A DNA stretch of 10,196 bases from positions 1 through 10,196 of the forward strand of contig JAZLJI010000021.1 of NCBI GenBank assembly GCA_045617825.1. The letters are read 5' to 3'. The stretch is from UBA6987 sp045617825. Lineage in GTDB: Bacteria > Bacillota > Clostridia > Lachnospirales > Lachnospiraceae. The position numbers and the translations under genes were made by a program. Below are positions 7,288 to 10,196 of the stretch, in pieces (positions within the stretch are counted from its first letter, which is position 1; the number at the start of each line of letters is the position of its first letter). A model generated the notes under the pieces. It was given only the letters and a program-made list of their open reading frames with translations, ran no database searches and had not been told where the DNA came from.

Positions 7288-7330
7288 TAAGAAAAGAACA
7301 GCCTGGTTCCGCAAACGCATCACCGGCTGT
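7288..7330 (-). terminator. Terminator-like hairpin between rpmB and mscS
   Basis: ACAGCC (7330-7325, minus strand) pairs with GGCTGT (7303-7298), with an inner GGT/ACC extension and outer A-U/G-U pairs. TCTTTTCTT follows. It lies 16 bases after the rpmB stop. The large loop makes it weaker than the other terminators here, so partial read-through into mscS is likely. It ends about 25 bases before the mscS ATG, leaving little room for a separate mscS promoter. Confidence 0.55.
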
Positions 7331-7346
7331 TTCTTCTTCTTTCAGC

Positions 7347-7532
7347 TTACGCTCTTTCAACTTTACCGGACTTCAGGCAGGAAGTGCAAACATACATCTT
7401 CGCAGTACCTTCGCCAACCTTAACCCGAACGGACTTGATGTTGGACTTCCAAATATGATTGGATCTTCTATGAGAGTGGCTCACGTTGTTGCCAAAGTGA
7501 ATACCCTTCCCGCAGATAGCGCATTTTGCCAT
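7347..7532 (-). CDS. rpmB: 50S ribosomal protein L28 (bL28), zinc-binding form
   Basis: The 61-residue basic protein is a component of the large ribosomal subunit. It has the L28 signature MAKCAICGKG followed by GNNVSHSHRRSNHIWKSNIK, and ends in YVCTSCLKSGKVERA. Cysteines C4, C7, C49 and C52 form two CxxC pairs, so this is the zinc-ribbon version rather than the cysteine-free paralogue some bacteria use under zinc limitation. The ATG at 7532 has a strong AAGGAGGT site (7546-7539) 6 bases upstream. A near-consensus promoter and a short leader hairpin precede it. In Bacillus subtilis rpmB lies next to yloU but on the opposite strand; here it points the same way as the asp23-fakA operon, with mscS between. 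Confidence 0.98.
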   Translation of the reverse strand: MAKCAICGKGIHFGNNVSHSHRRSNHIWKSNIKSVRVKVGEGTAKMYVCTSCLKSGKVERA

Positions 7533-7560
7533 AACCGCACCTCCTTACTTCTGGGTCTGA

Positions 7561-7574
7561 TGGGCAAGAGCCCA
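7561..7574 (-). promoter_or_regulatory. Small stem-loop in the rpmB leader
   Basis: On the minus strand TGGGC (7574-7570) and GCCCA (7565-7561) pair perfectly around TCTT. It lies between the predicted transcription start (about 7578) and the ribosome binding site (7546-7539). It may stabilise the 5' end of the message or take part in autogenous control; neither is shown by the sequence. Confidence 0.4.
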
Positions 7575-7584
7575 CAACAAGAGG

Positions 7585-7613
7585 ACTATAGCAAAAGAAG
7601 CGAAAAAAAGCAA
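7585..7613 (-). promoter_or_regulatory. Housekeeping-sigma promoter of rpmB
   Basis: On the minus strand TTGCTT (7613-7608) and TATAGT (7590-7585) are separated by 17 bases, and TGC before the -10 gives an extended -10. A/T-rich sequence upstream (7614-7640, with runs of A on the minus strand) could serve as an UP element, fitting strong expression of a ribosomal protein gene. Confidence 0.85.
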
Positions 7614-7699
7614 GTACCTTTTTGATTTTTTTTGAACTTTCTTCTCTTTCGTCCGCGCTGCCGTCTTTCCTGCGCTTCGCGCTAATATCCGCTTTATTT

Positions 7700-7730
7700 T
7701 TGGCGGGTATTATGCTATGCTGTATATAAT
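7700..7730 (+). promoter_or_regulatory. Probable promoter of the CotH-family gene
   Basis: A perfect TATAAT lies at 7725-7730 and an overlapping TATATA at 7723-7728. TTGGCG at 7700-7705 is 17 bases before TATATA and 19 before TATAAT. The gap to the ATG at 7753 is short, so the leader would be about 15-20 bases, with the AAGGAG site near its 5' end. This makes the assignment less certain. It is divergent from, and about 90 bases away from, the rpmB promoter. Confidence 0.5.
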
Positions 7731-7752
7731 TAGGAAAAGGAGCGAGCTTTGT

Positions 7753-10110
7753 ATGAAAACAGGTACGCGTCATTCCGTAAAACCGCTGCTGCTGCTCGGT
7801 ATCGCGCTGATCGCGGTATTTGCCGCCGCTGTCCTCAGCGGCATGCATCATAAAACTATTCGGAGCACCGAAGCCGAAACGGACGCCGAAACCGATGAAA
7901 CGGTTTTGGAGACCCGGCACGTGCTCCTGCCGGAGGCTGCCTCCCTGCCGGATCTGATCGGGGAGGATCCTCTGCCCGGTACCGAGGCCCAGACGGCAAA
8001 GCCGGCGCCCGTGCTGTCCGTCGACAGCGGCTTTTTCACCGAAGCCGTTTCGGTCGAGCTCTCCTTCCCCGGTGAAGGCACGATCTTCTATACGCTGGAC
8101 GGATCCCTTCCCGATGCCAAGGCCCGCCGCTACCAGGGCCCCATCGAGCTCAGCTGCCCCTCCTCCTTCAAATGCCACGTGATCCGTGCCCGGGTACAGC
8201 TTCCCGACGGCAGCTGGTCCGGAGAATGCGCCGGCAGCTATTTCGTGGGAAAGGCCATCACCGAGCGCTTTGACATGCCGGTCTTCTCCATCGTCTCCGA
8301 CGCGGAAGGGCTGTACGGACCGGACGGGATCTTTACCCAGTACGAAAACCGCGGCCGGGAGGCCGAGCGGGACTGCCACGTGGATTTTCTCTCCGCCGAA
8401 GGGGAGCTGCTGCTGGAGCAGTTCGCCGGTCTGCGGATCCACGGCGCCGGCTCCCGGAAATATGCCATGAAATCCCTCAGACTCTATGCCCGGAAGGACT
8501 ATGACGAGGAGGGCTGGTTCAACTATCCCTTCTTCGGAGAGGATTATTCCGAGCAGGGCACGCTGATCACCCGCTACAAGCAGATCATCCTCCGCAACAG
8601 CGGCAGCGACTACAACCGGGCCATGTGCCGGGATCCCTTTGCCCAGACCCTGGCAGCAGAGGCCGGCTTTGCTCCCGTGCAGAAGGCCAGCCCCTGCGCC
8701 GTCTATCTGAACGGTGAGTATTACGGCTTCTGCTGGATCCGCGAATACTATAACGACGCCTATTTCGAGAGCCATTACGGAGAATTTGCCGGGACCTTCG
8801 AGATCAGCGACGGCAAGGAAAAGGCCGTGCCGGGCCGCGAGGAGAACATCGAGTTCCCGGAGCTGGCCAAGCTGGATCTGAAGAAGGAGGAGAATTTCCA
8901 GAAGGTCAAGGATACCATCGACCTGGAGCAGTATCTCTTCTTCTACGCGGTAAATACCCTCATCGACAACGAGGACTGGCCCCAGTGGAATTCCTTCTCC
9001 TTCCGCTACGTTCCGGCGGAGGGCGAGGATTACGGCGAGGGCGTCTTCGACGGCCGCTGGCGCTTCATGCTGCGGGACACCGACTGGTGCCTGGGGCATT
9101 ACGGCCTGCATCCGATCCGGGAAAGCCTGAAGGCGATCATGGATAAGACGCTGGTGCGGCATCACAGCGAGACCCTGGACCTCTTCCCCTACAGCCCCCT
9201 CTTCACCGCCCTGATGAAGCGGGAGGACTGCCGGAAAATGTACGTATCCTACGTGGAGCGTCTGGTGAAGTCCTCCTTTACCAAGTCCAACATGAATGCC
9301 CTGCTCAGTGAATTCATCGACATGCAGCGCAACGAGCTGGGCCACCATTTCAAGGAATCCAAGGCCGTCGCCGCCGGAAAGACCTATAAGGACACGTATC
9401 TGCCGGATATCCAGGTGATCCGCGAATGGTGCGCCAAGATCGAGTCCCACCTGATGAAGCAGATCTCCGACATATGGGGCTACAGCAAGACCTTCATCTT
9501 AGGCACGTCCTGCGCGGGCCGTTCTCAGGTGCTGGTGGACGGCATCACCCTCAGTCACACGACCCGGTACATGATCGATATCCCCGTCACGCTGACGCCT
9601 CAGACCGCCACCGGCGAACGCTTCAAGGCCTGGGTCTGCAACGGAGAGACCATTACCGACGAGACGCTGGTGCTGCAGGGCTTTAAGAGCGGCACGGAGG
9701 TGAACGTGGAGCTGCTGGTGGAAAGCGTCGGGCAGGTGCCCGCCGAAGAGATCTCTCCTCTGGTGATCGACAGCTACTCTGCCCGGAAGGACTGGGACTG
9801 CATCCTGGTGAAGAATATTTCCGAGGAAAGCATCGACCTTTCCGCCTATGCCCTCAGCGACGGCGGTCACACCTCTCTTCTGCCGCAGCTGCAGCTGCCC
9901 GCCGGCGAGGTCCTGCCCCTTTACGGACGTTCCTATCCCGGCACGGTGCCCGCCGAGCAGCGGCTGGCCTTTGACCTCAAGGTGGGCGAGACCCTCAGCC
10001 TCTTCCTGGGCGATCATCCGGCCGATGAGGTCCCGGTGGTGAAGCTCCAGGTCGGCAGCTTCTACGTCCGCGATTACGGCACCGACAGCTTCCGGGAGGT
10101 CCTGCCGTGA
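7753..10110 (+). CDS. Membrane-anchored CotH-type kinase-like protein with chitobiase-like and lamin-tail-like domains
   Basis: The 785-residue protein starts at the ATG at 7753, 10 bases after AAGGAG (7737-7742); an in-frame ATG at 7717 lies upstream of the likely -10 and lacks a ribosome binding site. Domains in order: basic N-terminus and one membrane segment at about 11-30, likely an uncleaved anchor; an acidic AETD-repeat linker at 37-50; a chitobiase C-terminal-like beta domain at about 86-166 (IFYTLDGSLPD); a CotH domain at about 171-568 with RIHGAGSRKYAMKSLRLYARKDY, LRNSGSDYNR and YLNGEYYGFCWIREYYND; an InlB-repeat-like stretch at about 578-657; and a lamin-tail-like domain at about 661-767. 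Likely catalytic and metal sites are D408 in NEDWPQWN and D442/D444 in RDTDWCLG, both intact. Bacillus CotH is a spore-coat protein kinase with an atypical kinase fold; clostridial CotH proteins of this layout have no settled substrate. It stands alone, divergent from rpmB. The product is probably displayed outside the membrane. Confidence 0.87.
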   Translation: MKTGTRHSVKPLLLLGIALIAVFAAAVLSGMHHKTIRSTEAETDAETDETVLETRHVLLPEAASLPDLIGEDPLPGTEAQTAKPAPVLSVDSGFFTEAVSVELSFPGEGTIFYTLDGSLPDAKARRYQGPIELSCPSSFKCHVIRARVQLPDGSWSGECAGSYFVGKAITERFDMPVFSIVSDAEGLYGPDGIFTQYENRGREAERDCHVDFLSAEGELLLEQFAGLRIHGAGSRKYAMKSLRLYARKDYDEEGWFNYPFFGEDYSEQGTLITRYKQIILRNSGSDYNRAMCRDPFAQTLAAEAGFAPVQKASPCAVYLNGEYYGFCWIREYYNDAYFESHYGEFAGTFEISDGKEKAVPGREENIEFPELAKLDLKKEENFQKVKDTIDLEQYLFFYAVNTLIDNEDWPQWNSFSFRYVPAEGEDYGEGVFDGRWRFMLRDTDWCLGHYGLHPIRESLKAIMDKTLVRHHSETLDLFPYSPLFTALMKREDCRKMYVSYVERLVKSSFTKSNMNALLSEFIDMQRNELGHHFKESKAVAAGKTYKDTYLPDIQVIREWCAKIESHLMKQISDIWGYSKTFILGTSCAGRSQVLVDGITLSHTTRYMIDIPVTLTPQTATGERFKAWVCNGETITDETLVLQGFKSGTEVNVELLVESVGQVPAEEISPLVIDSYSARKDWDCILVKNISEESIDLSAYALSDGGHTSLLPQLQLPAGEVLPLYGRSYPGTVPAEQRLAFDLKVGETLSLFLGDHPADEVPVVKLQVGSFYVRDYGTDSFREVLP

Positions 10111-10165
10111 GCAGGCTCCGCTGACCGAGCACAGCTTTGCTTCCCATAACGAATAAGAGCCCCCG

Positions 10166-10192
10166 GGGAGCGCGTCTCTCCTGCGCGTTTCC
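10166..10192 (+). terminator. Possible hairpin downstream of the CotH-family gene
   Basis: GGGAGCGCG (10166-10174) can pair with CGCGTTTCC (10184-10192) through nine pairs, two of them G-U, around a nine-base loop, 55 bases after the stop codon. No U-tract is visible before the window ends four bases later, so a terminator role is uncertain. The rest of 10111-10196 shows no gene or signal I can recognise. Confidence 0.25.
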
Positions 10193-10196
10193 GCTT

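Noticed and set aside
6735..7625. 296-residue plus-strand open frame
   Set aside because: It is antisense to mscS and rpmB, both firmly identified, and spans their intergenic hairpin.
7717..7752. N-terminal extension of the CotH-family protein by 12 residues
   Set aside because: The upstream ATG comes before the TATAAT box and has no ribosome binding site; the ATG at 7753 has AAGGAG 10 bases upstream.
7468..9450. 660-residue minus-strand open frame
   Set aside because: It is antisense to the CotH-family gene and runs through the divergent promoter region into rpmB. The composition is that of a shadow frame and no domain is recognisable.
1..10196. CRISPR array, tRNA, rRNA, phage or toxin-antitoxin genes
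   Set aside because: No regularly spaced repeats, cloverleaf-like sequence or recognisable genes of these classes were seen on either strand.

Overview
The window looks like chromosomal DNA of a fairly GC-rich Gram-positive anaerobe of the Clostridia, most likely Lachnospiraceae or a relative. The evidence is the conserved Firmicutes block Asp23/Gls24 – FakA (YloV) – RecG next to rpmB, strong AAGGAGG-type ribosome binding sites, and a CotH-family protein with a domain layout common in gut Clostridia. The genus cannot be fixed from the sequence.

Layout, left to right. Positions 1-137 appear to be the end of an insertion sequence, probably ISL3 family, whose tip abuts the T-tract of a strong terminator (138-185). 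Positions 212-6291 are a five-gene minus-strand operon, read from right to left: asp23-like, fakA, recG, galM and cvpA. It has a near-consensus promoter at 6340-6368 and ends at the 149-182 terminator. A hairpin with a U-tract between fakA and recG may reduce expression of the distal genes. Positions 6405-7613 are a second minus-strand unit: rpmB (ribosomal protein L28), then an MscS-type mechanosensitive channel, with its own promoter and terminator. Positions 7700-10110 carry one plus-strand gene, divergent from rpmB. It encodes a membrane-anchored CotH-type kinase-like protein with chitobiase-like, InlB-repeat-like and lamin-tail-like accessory domains. The last 86 bases hold no gene.

Functionally, most of the window is housekeeping: translation (L28), osmotic protection (MscS), fatty-acid phosphorylation and envelope homeostasis (FakA, Asp23), replication-fork repair (RecG), hexose anomer conversion (GalM) and a CvpA-type membrane protein. 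The least understood item is the CotH-type protein, whose substrate is unknown. I see no CRISPR array, tRNA, rRNA, phage gene or obvious defence system, and no convincing new multi-gene system. Nearly all long antisense reading frames are GC-bias shadows of the genes listed.
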